The position numbers and the translations under genes were made by a program. 64,000 nt of DNA from Pseudonocardia sp. 73-21 (GTDB lineage: Bacteria > Actinomycetota > Actinomycetes > Mycobacteriales > Pseudonocardiaceae). The stretch is taken from contig NZ_MKVV01000047.1 in NCBI RefSeq assembly GCF_001899645.1, positions 28,745-92,744 of the forward strand. Direction: 5' to 3'. The notes beneath the pieces are model-generated. The model was not told the DNA's origin. It did not search any database and was given only the letters and a program-made list of their open reading frames with translations. Position 1 is the first letter of the stretch. Every line of letters begins with the position of its first letter. Positions 41,509 through 49,863 of this stretch are shown piece after piece.

Positions 41509-42741
41509 GTGATCGCCGACTCCGTCTCCGCCGCTGCCGCCCGCCTCGCCGGGGTCGTCCTCAGCACCCCCCTGCAGCCCAACCTCCGGCTCTCCGCCGC
41601 CACCGGCGCGGACGTGTGGCTCAAGCGCGAGGACCTGCAGGTCGGGCGCTCCTACAAGCTGCGCGGCGCCTACAACCTCCTCGCCGGCCTGGACGCCACC
41701 GAGCGTGCCGCGGGAGCGGTGTGCGCGAGTGCCGGCAACCACGGGCAGGGCGTCGCGTACGCGTGTCGGGAGCTGGGCATCCGCGGGCGCGTGCACGTCC
41801 CGAGCACCACGCCCCGGCAGAAGCGCGAGCGGATCCGGGCGCTGGGTGGCGAGGCCGTGGAGCTCGTCGTCGCGGGCGACACCTACGACGAGGCGGCCGC
41901 CGCGGCCGCCGAGCACGCGCTGCACACCGGCGCCACCGTCGTCCCCGCGTTCGACGACGAGCGCACCATCGCCGGGCAGGGCACCGTCGGCGTCGAGATC
42001 GTCGAGCAGCTCGGGAAGGCACCGGACGTCGTGGTGCTGCCCGTCGGCGGCGGCGGGCTGCTCGCCGGCGTCGGCAGCTGGCTGGCCGCGCGGTACCCGG
42101 AGGTCCGGATCATCGGCGTCGAGCCCGCCGGCGCCGCCGGGATGGCCGCGGCGTTCGGGGCGGCCGGGCCGGTGGTGCTGCCCGAGCTCGACACGTTCGT
42201 CGACGGCGCCGCCGTGCGCCGCGTCGGGGACGTGACGTTCCCGCTGGTCCGGGCGTGCGGCGCCGAGCTGATGACGGTGGACGAGGGCCGCGTCTGCACC
42301 GAGATGCTCGACCTCTACCAGACCGACGGCATCATCGCCGAGCCCGCGGGCGCGCTCGCCACCGCGGCCCTGGACGACCTCGTCGTCGCCGGCGAGACCG
42401 TCGTCTGCCTGCTGTCGGGCGGCAACAACGACGTCAGCCGCTACGGCGAGGTGGTGGAGCGCTCGCTGGTGCACCGTGGGCTCAAGCACTACTTCCTCGT
42501 GGAGTTCCCGCAGGAGCCGGGCGCCCTGCGCCGGTTCCTCGACGAGGTGCTCGGCCCGGACGACGACATCGTGCTGTTCGAGTACGTCAAGCGCGACAAC
42601 CGGGAGACCGGCGCCGCGCTGGTGGGCGTCGAGATCACCGCGCGGGACGCCTACGACCCGCTGTGGAAGCGCATGGAGGCGAGCCCGCTGACGATCCAGC
42701 TGGTGGCGCCGGGCACCACCGCGTACCGGTTCCTGGTCTGA
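41509..42741 (+). CDS. ilvA: Threonine ammonia-lyase (threonine dehydratase)
   Basis: A 410-residue PLP enzyme converting threonine to 2-oxobutanoate and ammonia, the first step towards isoleucine. GTG 41509 has GGAGGAG eight bases upstream. The PLP lysine is in GRSYKLRGAYN; CASAGNHGQGVAY is the substrate loop; PVGGGGLLAGVGSW binds the PLP phosphate. The C-terminal approx. 85 residues (YFLVEFPQEPGALRRFLDEVLGPDDDI) form one ACT-like regulatory domain, the short biosynthetic form common in actinobacteria, consistent with isoleucine feedback control. It is followed by a GC-rich inverted repeat. Confidence 0.92.
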   Translation: MIADSVSAAAARLAGVVLSTPLQPNLRLSAATGADVWLKREDLQVGRSYKLRGAYNLLAGLDATERAAGAVCASAGNHGQGVAYACRELGIRGRVHVPSTTPRQKRERIRALGGEAVELVVAGDTYDEAAAAAAEHALHTGATVVPAFDDERTIAGQGTVGVEIVEQLGKAPDVVVLPVGGGGLLAGVGSWLAARYPEVRIIGVEPAGAAGMAAAFGAAGPVVLPELDTFVDGAAVRRVGDVTFPLVRACGAELMTVDEGRVCTEMLDLYQTDGIIAEPAGALATAALDDLVVAGETVVCLLSGGNNDVSRYGEVVERSLVHRGLKHYFLVEFPQEPGALRRFLDEVLGPDDDIVLFEYVKRDNRETGAALVGVEITARDAYDPLWKRMEASPLTIQLVAPGTTAYRFLV

Positions 42742-42778
42742 ACCACCCGGGGCTCCGCTGCGTACGTCCTGGTGCAGG

Positions 42779-42823
42779 CCGGCGGCCGTCCTTGGGGAGG
42801 GGAATCCGCATGACGGCCGCCGG
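42779..42823. terminator. Inverted repeat after ilvA
   Basis: CCGGCGGCCGTC (42779-42790) pairs with GACGGCCGCCGG (42812-42823) across a 21-base loop, starting 38 bp after the ilvA stop. A 12-bp GC stem with a long loop is a plausible factor-assisted or U-less terminator; the loop contains a purine-rich GGGGAGGGGAA. Confidence 0.5.
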
Positions 42824-42959
42824 CGCGCGTTCCCAGGGGGCACCCTGAGAGGACGCGCATAACCTACCGTAACCGCGTGACGGCACCCCTGCCCGATGGA
42901 CGGGGTTCGACACGGTCCGTACCGTCAACGGGAGTGGTCCACCGGCGAGGGGCGTGGCG

Positions 42960-43241
42960 ATGGCGAGTTACAGCGGTGAGAAGGACGCGTACCTCAAGCG
43001 GCTGCGCCGGATCGAGGGTCAGGTCCGGGGCCTGCAGCGGATGGTCGAGGAGGACAAGTACTGCATCGACATCCTGACGCAGGTGTCCGCAGCCACCAAG
43101 GCGCTGCAGTCGTTCTCCCTGGAGCTGCTCGACGAGCACCTGGCCACGTGCGTGGTGCACGCGGCGCAGGCCGGCGGCGCGGAGGCCGAGGAGAAGGTCC
43201 GCGAGGCCTCCGACGCCATCGCCCGTCTTGTCCGCTCCTAG
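42960..43241 (+). CDS. csoR: CsoR-type copper-sensing repressor
   Basis: A 93-residue all-helical metal sensor of the CsoR/RcnR family. The Cu(I) ligand set is visible: the Cys in KYCIDILTQ and, about 25 and 29 residues later, the His and Cys in EHLATCVVHAA, the canonical C-H-C triad. YLKRLRRIEGQVRGLQRMVEEDKYC is the DNA-contacting helix start. ATG 42960 follows GAGGGG; GTG 42954 is the alternative. CsoR represses copper efflux genes such as copA/copZ and its own gene; no P-type ATPase is adjacent, so its target must lie elsewhere. Confidence 0.92.
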   Translation: MASYSGEKDAYLKRLRRIEGQVRGLQRMVEEDKYCIDILTQVSAATKALQSFSLELLDEHLATCVVHAAQAGGAEAEEKVREASDAIARLVRS

Positions 43242-43278
43242 CGGGACCGGGCCGGCCGGCTCCGCGTAGCAGCGCGCC

Positions 43279-43344
43279 TCAGGACTCGGCCGCCACGGCC
43301 CCCACCGGTGTGCGGCGGAAGGCCTGCTGCATCAGGGTCGCCAC
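43279..43344 (-). CDS. Possible 21-residue small protein
   Basis: GTG 43344 with a well-placed GAGGAGC upstream opens a 22-codon frame (ending VGAVAAES) that stops with TGA at 43279. The peptide is basic in the middle (QQAFRRTP) and otherwise hydrophobic. Nothing else explains the 190 bp between csoR and the GH18-like gene. No family recognised; it could also be a leader peptide. Evidence is only the ribosome site and frame. Confidence 0.35.
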   Translation of the reverse strand: MATLMQQAFRRTPVGAVAAES

Positions 43345-43430
43345 GTGAGCTCCTCGGGGTTCGTGATCGGTGAAGGATCCCCGGTGCCCGATACGGGCGC
43401 GAGCCGCCGAACGGCTCTCATGGATGGATT

Positions 43431-44408
43431 TCAGCCGGACACCGCGGCGAAACCACCGAGCAGCCGCGTGAACGCGAGGTCCTCCTGGGCGATGCCACTG
43501 CAGTCGACGGCCGGCTTCACCGCGTCCGGGCAGCCCCCCGTGTCGCGGCCCAGCGACCAGATCCCGACGTGCCCGAGCCCCCGCGAGCGGGCGAACTCGA
43601 GCACCTTCGTCGCGTCGGCGACCGTGGTGACGGGCCCGGCGTCGTTGCGGCCCACCATGACGGTGAGGCCGAGGGTCCGGTTCTGGACGGCCTCGCTCGC
43701 GTCGGGGTAGACCGACCGCATCTGGTCGAGGGTGGCCTGCCCGGCGTCCACCATCGCCTGGCCCCAGTCGCCGCCGGTGCGGAAGTTCATGTCCATCCCG
43801 TTCACCGAGAGCCGGACGCCCGCCGCGACGGTCTTCCGCACCAGGTCGAGGCCGGCCGGGGTCAGCCCGGCGAGGTCGATGGGCAGCGTGAGCGTCACCG
43901 CCGTGCCCCGGCTGCGCTGCACCTGCGCCAGCGCGGTGGCGATCCTCGTGGCGTCGACGGGCGCCTCGATGTCGACGTCGAGCCGCTGCGCGCGCACCGC
44001 GTCGAGCAGTCCGGTGTAGGCGCCCGCCAGCTTGTCGGCCGTGCCGCACGCGTTCTCCAGGTAGGTGCCGACCGCTCCCCCGGTGCCGACGACGACGTCA
44101 CCACCGGCCTTGCGGAACGCGTCGACCGCGGCGCCCAGTGCCGGGTCGGCCGCCGGGACGGTGCCGCCCCACATCGGGTTGCAGCCGCCGGGTCCGGCCA
44201 GCGCGAACGCCAGCGTCACGTGCTTCAGGCCGGTGGCCGCGGCCACCTGGGCCAGGTCGGGCCGCTTGACGGAGACGTCGACGTAGGGGGCGAACGCCAC
44301 GCCGGGAGTGATCTCCGTGGACGGCGACGGCGAGCCCGTGACGACGCTCTGGCACCCGGTGAGGGCGAGCAGGAGCAGGGCGAGCAGGGCCCGGCGGAGG
44401 CCCGCCAT
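43431..44408 (-). CDS. GH18-like lipoprotein (chitinase-fold)
   Basis: A 325-residue exported protein with a lipobox (ALLLLALTGC) after a basic start. The mature part has GVAFAPYVDVSVKRPDL, LKHVTLAFALAGPGGCNPMWGG and a beta-strand RLDVDIEAPVD, corresponding to the GH18 DxxDxDxE strand. Here the strand reads LDVDIEAP: D-x-D-x-E is kept, so hydrolysis is possible. GIWSLGRDTGGCP is the final barrel strand. This type (Streptomyces chitinase C-like, carbohydrate-binding) hydrolyses or binds beta-1,4-GlcNAc polymers. Start and upstream stop share one base (TGATG), so it is coupled to the deacetylase/GT2 gene and likely trims or binds the polymer made by that enzyme. Confidence 0.8.
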   Translation of the reverse strand: MAGLRRALLALLLLALTGCQSVVTGSPSPSTEITPGVAFAPYVDVSVKRPDLAQVAAATGLKHVTLAFALAGPGGCNPMWGGTVPAADPALGAAVDAFRKAGGDVVVGTGGAVGTYLENACGTADKLAGAYTGLLDAVRAQRLDVDIEAPVDATRIATALAQVQRSRGTAVTLTLPIDLAGLTPAGLDLVRKTVAAGVRLSVNGMDMNFRTGGDWGQAMVDAGQATLDQMRSVYPDASEAVQNRTLGLTVMVGRNDAGPVTTVADATKVLEFARSRGLGHVGIWSLGRDTGGCPDAVKPAVDCSGIAQEDLAFTRLLGGFAAVSG

Positions 44409-46519
44409 CACCGGCCCCCGGCGGCCGCGCCGGCGCCGCCGAAGTCGCCGACCCGCTTGAGCTTCTGCCAGCGCAACCTCACCCCGGCCAGCGCGGTGCC
44501 CATGGACTTGATCAGCACCGCGTACATCATCTGCCGGTAGACGAGCTGCTGGAGCGGCATCCACAGCAGGGGCAGCGGGTTCTCCCGCTCCATGCCGAAG
44601 GCGAGCAGGCCCGAGAGCATCTGGATGCCCAGCACCGCGCCCCACAGCTGCAGGGTCCGGACGGGGTCGAGCGCGACGAGACCGTAGACCAGGAAGACGT
44701 CGATCAGCGGCGCCAGCATCGGGAGCATCACCTGGAACAGCGCGAGGTTCAGCAGCCCCACCCGGCCCATCCGCCCGGCCGGGCCCGAGCGGAACACCGA
44801 CCCGCGGTGCTTCCACATCGCCTGCATGGTGCCGTAGCTCCAGCGGTAGCGCTGCCGCCAGAGCTGCTGGAGCGTGGTGGGGGCCTCCGTCCAGGCCCGG
44901 GCCCGCTCCTCGTAGACGATCTGCCAGCCGGCGGCGCAGACCGCCATCGTCAGGTCGGTGTCCTCGGCGAGGGTGTCGTCGCTGACCAGGCCCGCCTGCA
45001 GCAACGCCGTGCGGCGGAACGCCCCGACCGCACCCGGGATGGTGGTCATACAGCCGAGCAGGTCCTGGATCCGGCGGTCGATGTTGAACCCGATGACGTA
45101 CTCGATGTGCTGCCAGCGGCCCACCAGCTTCTTCCGGTTGGCGACCTTCGCGTTCCCCGAGACGGCGCCGACCTCGGGCCGGGCGAACGGCTGGACGAGC
45201 AGCCGCACGGTGGAGGGCTCGAAGACCGTGTCCCCGTCGATCATCACCACGATCTCGTGGCGCGCGTGCTTGATGCCGTTGTTCAGCGCCGCAGGCTTGC
45301 CGCCGTTGGCCTGCCGGATCAGCCGGACGCCGGGCAGGTTGAGCCCGCGGACGATCGCGGCGGTCTCGTCGGTGGACCCGTCGTCCACGACGATGATCTC
45401 GATGGGGTGCTCGCTGGCCATCAGGGAGCGCACGGTGGCGGCGATGCACTCCTTCTCGTTGTAGGCCGGGACGATCACCGACACGGGCGCGGTGACGGGC
45501 GGCCCCCACCGGAAGCGCTTCGGGTTACGTCGGACCGAGTGGTAGATCGCGAACACGAGCATCAGCGCCAGCCGCAGCAGCACCAGGCCGCCGGCCACCA
45601 GCAGCAGCCATCCCAGGGCCGCCACGATCGTCGTCGACACCGCCACCACCGCGAGCATCCCGTCGCCGACGGCCTTGTCGCGCTCGCGCGCCTGCTGGCC
45701 GGCGGGGGGCAGGCCGGTTGCCCTGGTGACGGTCGCGAACGTGTAGCCCCGGTCGCGCAGGGCCGGGATCACCCGGGCCAGCGCCGAGGCCAGCTGCGCG
45801 GGGCCGCCCTCGGAGGCGTCGACGGAGATGACCCGCCCGGCCTTGTCCGGCGTGACGACGGTCGCGAGGATCTCGTCGGTGGTGCGCCGCGTCCATCCGG
45901 CCGCCGAGACGTCGCTGAAGACCGACACCATGCCGTGGTCGGCCAGCCGGCGGACGAGCGCGAAGTGCTCGTCGTCGAGCCCGGCCACCGACGCGGAGTA
46001 CGGCGGTCGCACCAGGTAGGTCGTCCGGTCCACCGCGCCGGCCAGTGCGAGCTCGGTGAGGGTGAGCTCGCGGTCGAGCCGGGTGTCGGACACCGAGGCG
46101 AGGTCCTGGCTGGTGAACGTGCGGATCCCGATCTCCGATCCTGCGCCGAGGATCGAGCGGGCCGCCTCGGGGTGCTGCGCCACCACGGCCCCGCTGACGA
46201 AGAACGTGGCCGGCACACCGAAGTGGCTCAGGACGCCGAGGAGCTGGGCCGTGCGGGACGGGTCCGGCCCGCCGTCGATGGTGAAGGCGATGGTGCCCCT
46301 GGCCGGGGCGAACGTGCGGATCGGGCTGCTGCGGACGTCGACCACCGGGGCGCCGTGCGCCACCGCGAACGGCACCTGGCCGTTCGGCCCCGCGACCGCG
46401 GGGGCCGGGGCCTCGGTCAGGGTGCTGCCGCGCACCGTCCCGTCGATGACCAGGACGGTGCCGAAGACCAGGAGGATCGCGACGGAGAGCACCCAGGTGG
46501 GCCGGGGCAGGATCCTCAT
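44408..46519 (-). CDS. Polysaccharide deacetylase-like / GT2 glycosyltransferase fusion (exopolysaccharide synthase)
   Basis: A 703-residue membrane protein. A signal-anchor helix (residues 8-27) leads to an extracytoplasmic NodB-like domain (about 75-265), then a membrane helix (about 290-325), a cytoplasmic GT2 domain (about 345-590) and terminal membrane helices. GT2 motifs are intact: VDDGSTDET, MIDGDTVFEP, LAEDTDLTM and QRYRW. The deacetylase domain keeps ATFFVSG and RPPYS, but motif 1 reads TIDGGPDP (metal Asp replaced by Gly) and motif 2 reads IRTFTSQDL, lacking both metal-binding His. It is therefore probably inactive as a metal hydrolase. The GT2 part resembles PgaC/IcaA/BcsA-type synthases, so a GlcNAc- or glucose-based polymer is likely. 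Confidence 0.85.
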   Translation of the reverse strand: MRILPRPTWVLSVAILLVFGTVLVIDGTVRGSTLTEAPAPAVAGPNGQVPFAVAHGAPVVDVRSSPIRTFAPARGTIAFTIDGGPDPSRTAQLLGVLSHFGVPATFFVSGAVVAQHPEAARSILGAGSEIGIRTFTSQDLASVSDTRLDRELTLTELALAGAVDRTTYLVRPPYSASVAGLDDEHFALVRRLADHGMVSVFSDVSAAGWTRRTTDEILATVVTPDKAGRVISVDASEGGPAQLASALARVIPALRDRGYTFATVTRATGLPPAGQQARERDKAVGDGMLAVVAVSTTIVAALGWLLLVAGGLVLLRLALMLVFAIYHSVRRNPKRFRWGPPVTAPVSVIVPAYNEKECIAATVRSLMASEHPIEIIVVDDGSTDETAAIVRGLNLPGVRLIRQANGGKPAALNNGIKHARHEIVVMIDGDTVFEPSTVRLLVQPFARPEVGAVSGNAKVANRKKLVGRWQHIEYVIGFNIDRRIQDLLGCMTTIPGAVGAFRRTALLQAGLVSDDTLAEDTDLTMAVCAAGWQIVYEERARAWTEAPTTLQQLWRQRYRWSYGTMQAMWKHRGSVFRSGPAGRMGRVGLLNLALFQVMLPMLAPLIDVFLVYGLVALDPVRTLQLWGAVLGIQMLSGLLAFGMERENPLPLLWMPLQQLVYRQMMYAVLIKSMGTALAGVRLRWQKLKRVGDFGGAGAAAGGR

Positions 46520-46528
46520 GGCCGACGA

Positions 46529-47323
46529 TCAGCCGTTCCCGGCGGGGGCGGCCGGGCCCGTCGCGGGGCCGGTCGTGCCGGTGCCCGTCGTACCGGTCGT
46601 ACCGGTCGTGCCGGTCGTCCCCGTGGTGCCCGTGCCGGTGGTGCCGGTCGTCCCCGTGGTGCCCGTGGTGCCCGTGCCGGTCGTCCCCGTGGTGCCGGTC
46701 CCGGTCGTCCCCGTGGTGCCGGTCCCGGTCGTCCCCGTGGTGCCGGTGCCCGTGGTGCCGGTCGTACCCGTCGTTCCGGTGCCCGTCGTTCCCGTGCCGG
46801 TGGTCGTGGTCGTGGCGGGCGGCTCGACGACGGGCGGGTGCACGACCGGCGGGGAGGAGGCCGGGCTCTGCAGCGGCGCTTGCACGGCGACCCGCGCCTC
46901 CTTCTTCGGCGCCGGCTTGGTGACCGGCACGACCTTCGGCCTCGGCGCCGGCCGCCGAGTGGCGTGGGACACATTCTGCACCGGCTCGGTGACGAACGCC
47001 ACAGGCGCGGGCGCCGGGGGCTTGGCGGCCGCCGCCGGGATCAGGAACGGGACGACGTTGCCGAGGGCGACGGTGGATCCCACCGACGGCAGCGCCAGCG
47101 CGACGCCCACGACCCCGAGGAAGCCCACCAGCAGCAGCATGAGGATGCAGCCGGTGGCCCGGATGAGCTTGCGCCGCGTGCCGCTGTCGTCGACGAACAC
47201 CGGCGGGGCCTCGGCGGCCGGCGCGGGGGCGAGCATGCTGCCGGGAACGCAGACGGTGACCTCGTCGCTGTACGGGCGGCCAGCGAACCGGGCGGGCCCG
47301 TGGTTCATCGTGTTCGCCATCAT
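46529..47323 (-). CDS. Membrane-anchored protein with Thr/Gly-repeat C-terminus
   Basis: A 264-residue protein starting at ATG 47323 behind AGGAGCGC. Residues about 1-55 are cytoplasmic, one membrane helix spans about 58-80 (GCILMLLLVGFLGVVGVALA), and the outer part is Pro/Ala/Lys-rich, followed from about residue 170 by a low-complexity Thr-Gly tail (TGTTGTTGTG-type) to the end. The tail resembles flexible wall-spanning or O-mannosylation-prone stalks. It lies 9 bp upstream of the deacetylase/GT2 fusion and opens the operon. I infer a wall-crossing partner of polymer export; no enzymatic motif is present. The DNA repeat makes the tail prone to length change. Confidence 0.7.
   Translation of the reverse strand: MMANTMNHGPARFAGRPYSDEVTVCVPGSMLAPAPAAEAPPVFVDDSGTRRKLIRATGCILMLLLVGFLGVVGVALALPSVGSTVALGNVVPFLIPAAAAKPPAPAPVAFVTEPVQNVSHATRRPAPRPKVVPVTKPAPKKEARVAVQAPLQSPASSPPVVHPPVVEPPATTTTTGTGTTGTGTTGTTGTTGTGTTGTTGTGTTGTTGTGTTGTTGTGTTGTTGTTGTTGTGTTGTTGTTGTTGTTGTGTTGPATGPAAPAGNG
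46576..46815. repeat. Minisatellite-like repeat coding the Thr/Gly tail
   Basis: About 240 bp of the plus strand are built from 9-bp words of the type GTCGTACCG, GTCGTCCCC and GTGGTGCCG. Longer blocks of about 24 bp (CCGGTCGTCCCCGTGGTG plus six bases) recur three times near 46680-46750. On the coding (minus) strand they give Thr-Gly-Thr/Thr-Thr-Gly words. Unit homogeneity suggests slippage or unequal recombination. Confidence 0.75.
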
Positions 47324-47463
47324 GCCTCTGCGCTCCTGGTGCGCCGGGGCGGTGTGTCCGCCCGATGGGAGAAGACTGCCGCGCGGCGGGCCGGAGGGTA
47401 ATGATCGCGGGGACCAGGTCCCCACCCCACGTGTGACAGGCCTTCCTACCCATCAGGCAAGGG

Positions 47464-48984
47464 TCATCCGACGAGCCTCTCCTTGATCTCGGTCTTGAGC
47501 ACCTTGCCCACCGTGGAGCGGGGCAGATCGGGCCAGATCTCGATCTGCTTCGGGGTCTTGACGCTGCCGATGCGCTCCTTGACGAACGCGGTGATGGCCG
47601 CGGGATCGGCCTCGACGCCCGGCTGCGGCTGGACGACCGCCACCACCCGCTCGCCCCACTTGTCGTCGGGCAGGCCGACCACGCCGCAGTCGCGGACGGC
47701 GGGGTGGGCCATCAGCGCCTGCTCGACCTCGGCCGAGTACACGTTGAAGCCGCCGGTGATGATCATGTCCTTGGCGCGGTCGACGATGAACAGGAAGCCG
47801 TCCCCGTCGAGGTAGCCGATGTCGCCGGTGTGGTGCCACCCGTGCGCCGACGCCTCCGCGGTGGCCTCGGGGTTCTTGTAGTACCCGGCCATCACCAGCG
47901 AGCTGCGGACGACGATCTCGCCGCGTTCGCCCTGATCCAGCAGCCGCCCGTCACCACCCATGATGCCGACGGTGACCAGCGGCCCCGGCCGGCCCGCCGA
48001 CGCGAGCCGGTGGGTCGCCACCGTGCCGTCGGCGTCGAAGTGGTCGCGCGGGGCCATCATCGACACCATCATCGGCGCCTCGGACTGCCCGAACAGCTGC
48101 GCCATCACGGGACCGATGTCGGTGAGCGCCTGCTCCAGGCGGGCGGGCGACATGGGCGCGGCGCCGTACCAGAAGCACTGCAGCGACGAGAGGTCCGTGG
48201 CCGCGAGCTTCTCGTGCGCCAGCAGCATGTAGATCACCGTGGGCGGCAGGAACGTGTGCGTGACGCTGCGGCGCGGGACGATCTCCAGGAACCCCTCCAG
48301 GTCGGGCCCGGCCATCACCACGATCTGCCCGCCGAGCGCCATCACGGGGAAGCACAGCACCCCGGCGGCGTGGGTGAGCGGGGCCATGGCGAGGTAGACC
48401 GGGCGCCCCTCGAAGGGGTACCCCATGAGCGTCAGGGCCGTCATCGTCTCGATGTTGCGGTCGGTGAGCTGCACGCCCTTGGGACGGCCGGTGGTGCCGC
48501 CGGTTCCGACGATCATGACCGTGTCGTCGACCGGGGTCGGGTCGAACTCCGCGCCGTCGGCCAGCCACGCGTCCATGCCGTCGTCGATGCAGACGAACGT
48601 GCGGACCTGCGGGAGCTGCGACCGCATCTGCTCCACCAGCGCGGCGTACGGGGTGCGGTAGAACAGGCACACGCAGTCGAAGAGGTCGAGCAGCTCCGCG
48701 TTCTCGCCCGCGGTGTTGCGCGGGTTGATCGGGCACCACACCGCGCCGCGGCGCGCGATGCCGAACACCGTGGCGAACGCGAGGGGGTCGTTGCCGGACA
48801 GGATGCCGACCTTGTCGCCGGCCGCGACGCCCGAACGCGCGAGCGCCCGGGCGACGGACCAGCTGTGGTCGACCACGTCGCCGTAGGTGAGGGTGACGTC
48901 GTCCGCCCCGGACATCGATGCGGTGAGACAGGGGGCGTCGCGGCCGAGCGACGCCCCCTTGTCCAGGTAGTCGGTGAGGGTCAC
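47464..48984 (-). CDS. Acyl-CoA ligase (FadD-like, AMP-forming)
   Basis: A 506-residue ANL-superfamily enzyme that activates a carboxylic acid with ATP and CoA. Motifs: VGTGGTTGRPKGV (P-loop A3), FGQSEAP (A5), the YYKNPEATAEASAHGWHHTGDIGYLDGDGFLFIVDRAKDMIITGGFNVYSAEVE core (A7-A8), and PRSTVGKVLK with the catalytic Lys (A10). GTG 48984 overlaps the SDR stop (GTGA), so the two are coupled. Partnering with an SDR and a divergent TetR suggests breakdown of a fatty, steroid-side-chain or aromatic acid; the acid itself is not deducible. Confidence 0.88.
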   Translation of the reverse strand: MTLTDYLDKGASLGRDAPCLTASMSGADDVTLTYGDVVDHSWSVARALARSGVAAGDKVGILSGNDPLAFATVFGIARRGAVWCPINPRNTAGENAELLDLFDCVCLFYRTPYAALVEQMRSQLPQVRTFVCIDDGMDAWLADGAEFDPTPVDDTVMIVGTGGTTGRPKGVQLTDRNIETMTALTLMGYPFEGRPVYLAMAPLTHAAGVLCFPVMALGGQIVVMAGPDLEGFLEIVPRRSVTHTFLPPTVIYMLLAHEKLAATDLSSLQCFWYGAAPMSPARLEQALTDIGPVMAQLFGQSEAPMMVSMMAPRDHFDADGTVATHRLASAGRPGPLVTVGIMGGDGRLLDQGERGEIVVRSSLVMAGYYKNPEATAEASAHGWHHTGDIGYLDGDGFLFIVDRAKDMIITGGFNVYSAEVEQALMAHPAVRDCGVVGLPDDKWGERVVAVVQPQPGVEADPAAITAFVKERIGSVKTPKQIEIWPDLPRSTVGKVLKTEIKERLVG

Positions 48985-49766
48985 ATGCCCATTCCGCCGT
49001 CGACCGGCAGCCCGATGCCGTTGACGAAGCGGGACTGGTCGGAGGCGAGGAAGACCACGGCGTCGGCGATGTCGGAGACCTCGCCCAGCCGGCCGGACGG
49101 GGTGAGCCCGATGACCGCACCGACGGCGGCGTCGGGGCTCTCGAACAGGCCCAGCGCGGAGGTCTCGACGGCGAGCTTGACGCCCATGTCGGTGGCCACC
49201 AGGCCCGGGTAGATGCAGTTGACGCGCACGCCGTAGCCGAGCCGGCCCGACTCCGCGGCCGCGATGCGGGTGATGCGGTCGACGGCGGACTTGGTGCCTG
49301 AGTAGCCCGCGATGCCGGGGAAGGCGATGGTGGCGGCCACCGAGGAGATGTTGATGACCGTGCCGCCCTGGCCTGCGGCGCCGTCGGGCTTCATCGCGCG
49401 GAAGGCGTGCTTGATGCCCAGCGTGGTGCCCAGGATGTTGACGTCGAGCATCGTGCGCAGCTCGTCGGCGTCGGTGTCGATGATCAGCGAGGTGACCTCG
49501 ATGCCGGCGTTGTTGACGACGATGTCGAGCCCGCCGAACTCCGCGACGGTGTGCGCGACCGCGGCCTCCCAGTCGGCGTCGCTGGTGATGTCGAGCGAGA
49601 CGAAGCCCGCGCCCTCGAGACCTGCGGCCGTCTGCTCCCCGACGTCCTTGAGCACGTCCGCGATCATCACGCGGGCCCCGGCTGCGGTGAGCGCCTCCGC
49701 CATGCCGGCCCCCAACCCGCGGGCTCCTCCGGTGACGAGCGCCCGACGTCCGTTCAGTTGAGTCAT
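48981..49766 (-). CDS. Short-chain dehydrogenase/reductase (SDR)
   Basis: A 261-residue classical SDR. NAD(P) loop TGGARGLGAGMAEAL, NNAGIEV, the catalytic Ser in INISSVAA, the Y-x-x-x-K motif in YSGTKSAVDR, and the C-terminal GRLGEVSDIADAVVFLASDQSRFVNGIGLPVDGGMGM are all present. An Asp after beta-2 (MIADVL) favours NAD(H). Likely a 3-hydroxyacyl or hydroxysteroid dehydrogenase acting with the coupled acyl-CoA ligase. It starts at ATG 49766, divergent from a TetR gene across a 97-bp gap with a GTCAA/TTGAC palindrome. Confidence 0.9.
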   Translation of the reverse strand: MTQLNGRRALVTGGARGLGAGMAEALTAAGARVMIADVLKDVGEQTAAGLEGAGFVSLDITSDADWEAAVAHTVAEFGGLDIVVNNAGIEVTSLIIDTDADELRTMLDVNILGTTLGIKHAFRAMKPDGAAGQGGTVINISSVAATIAFPGIAGYSGTKSAVDRITRIAAAESGRLGYGVRVNCIYPGLVATDMGVKLAVETSALGLFESPDAAVGAVIGLTPSGRLGEVSDIADAVVFLASDQSRFVNGIGLPVDGGMGM

Positions 49767-49828
49767 CCGAGGTCCTCTCGCGATCTCCAGTGATCCGGAC
49801 CACAAGGTAGGGCGGATTCTGGACGACT

Positions 49829-49842
49829 GTCAAGATTTTGAC
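49829..49842. promoter_or_regulatory. Candidate TetR operator GTCAA-N4-TTGAC
   Basis: GTCAAGATTTTGAC has perfect 5-bp arms around four bases, 22 bp before the TetR start and 62 bp before the SDR start. Its position in the divergent promoter region suits an autoregulated TetR operator controlling the SDR/ligase operon. Confidence 0.55.
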
Positions 49843-49863
49843 GTTCGGCTACCCTGGGTCGCG

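Noticed and set aside
46056-47486. A plus-strand frame coding a long Val-Pro-Val repeat protein
   Set aside because: It lies antisense to the Thr/Gly-repeat gene. The repeat is simply the complement of the TG-coding DNA, and there is no ribosome site or plausible start; the minus-strand gene has a start, a membrane helix and operon context.
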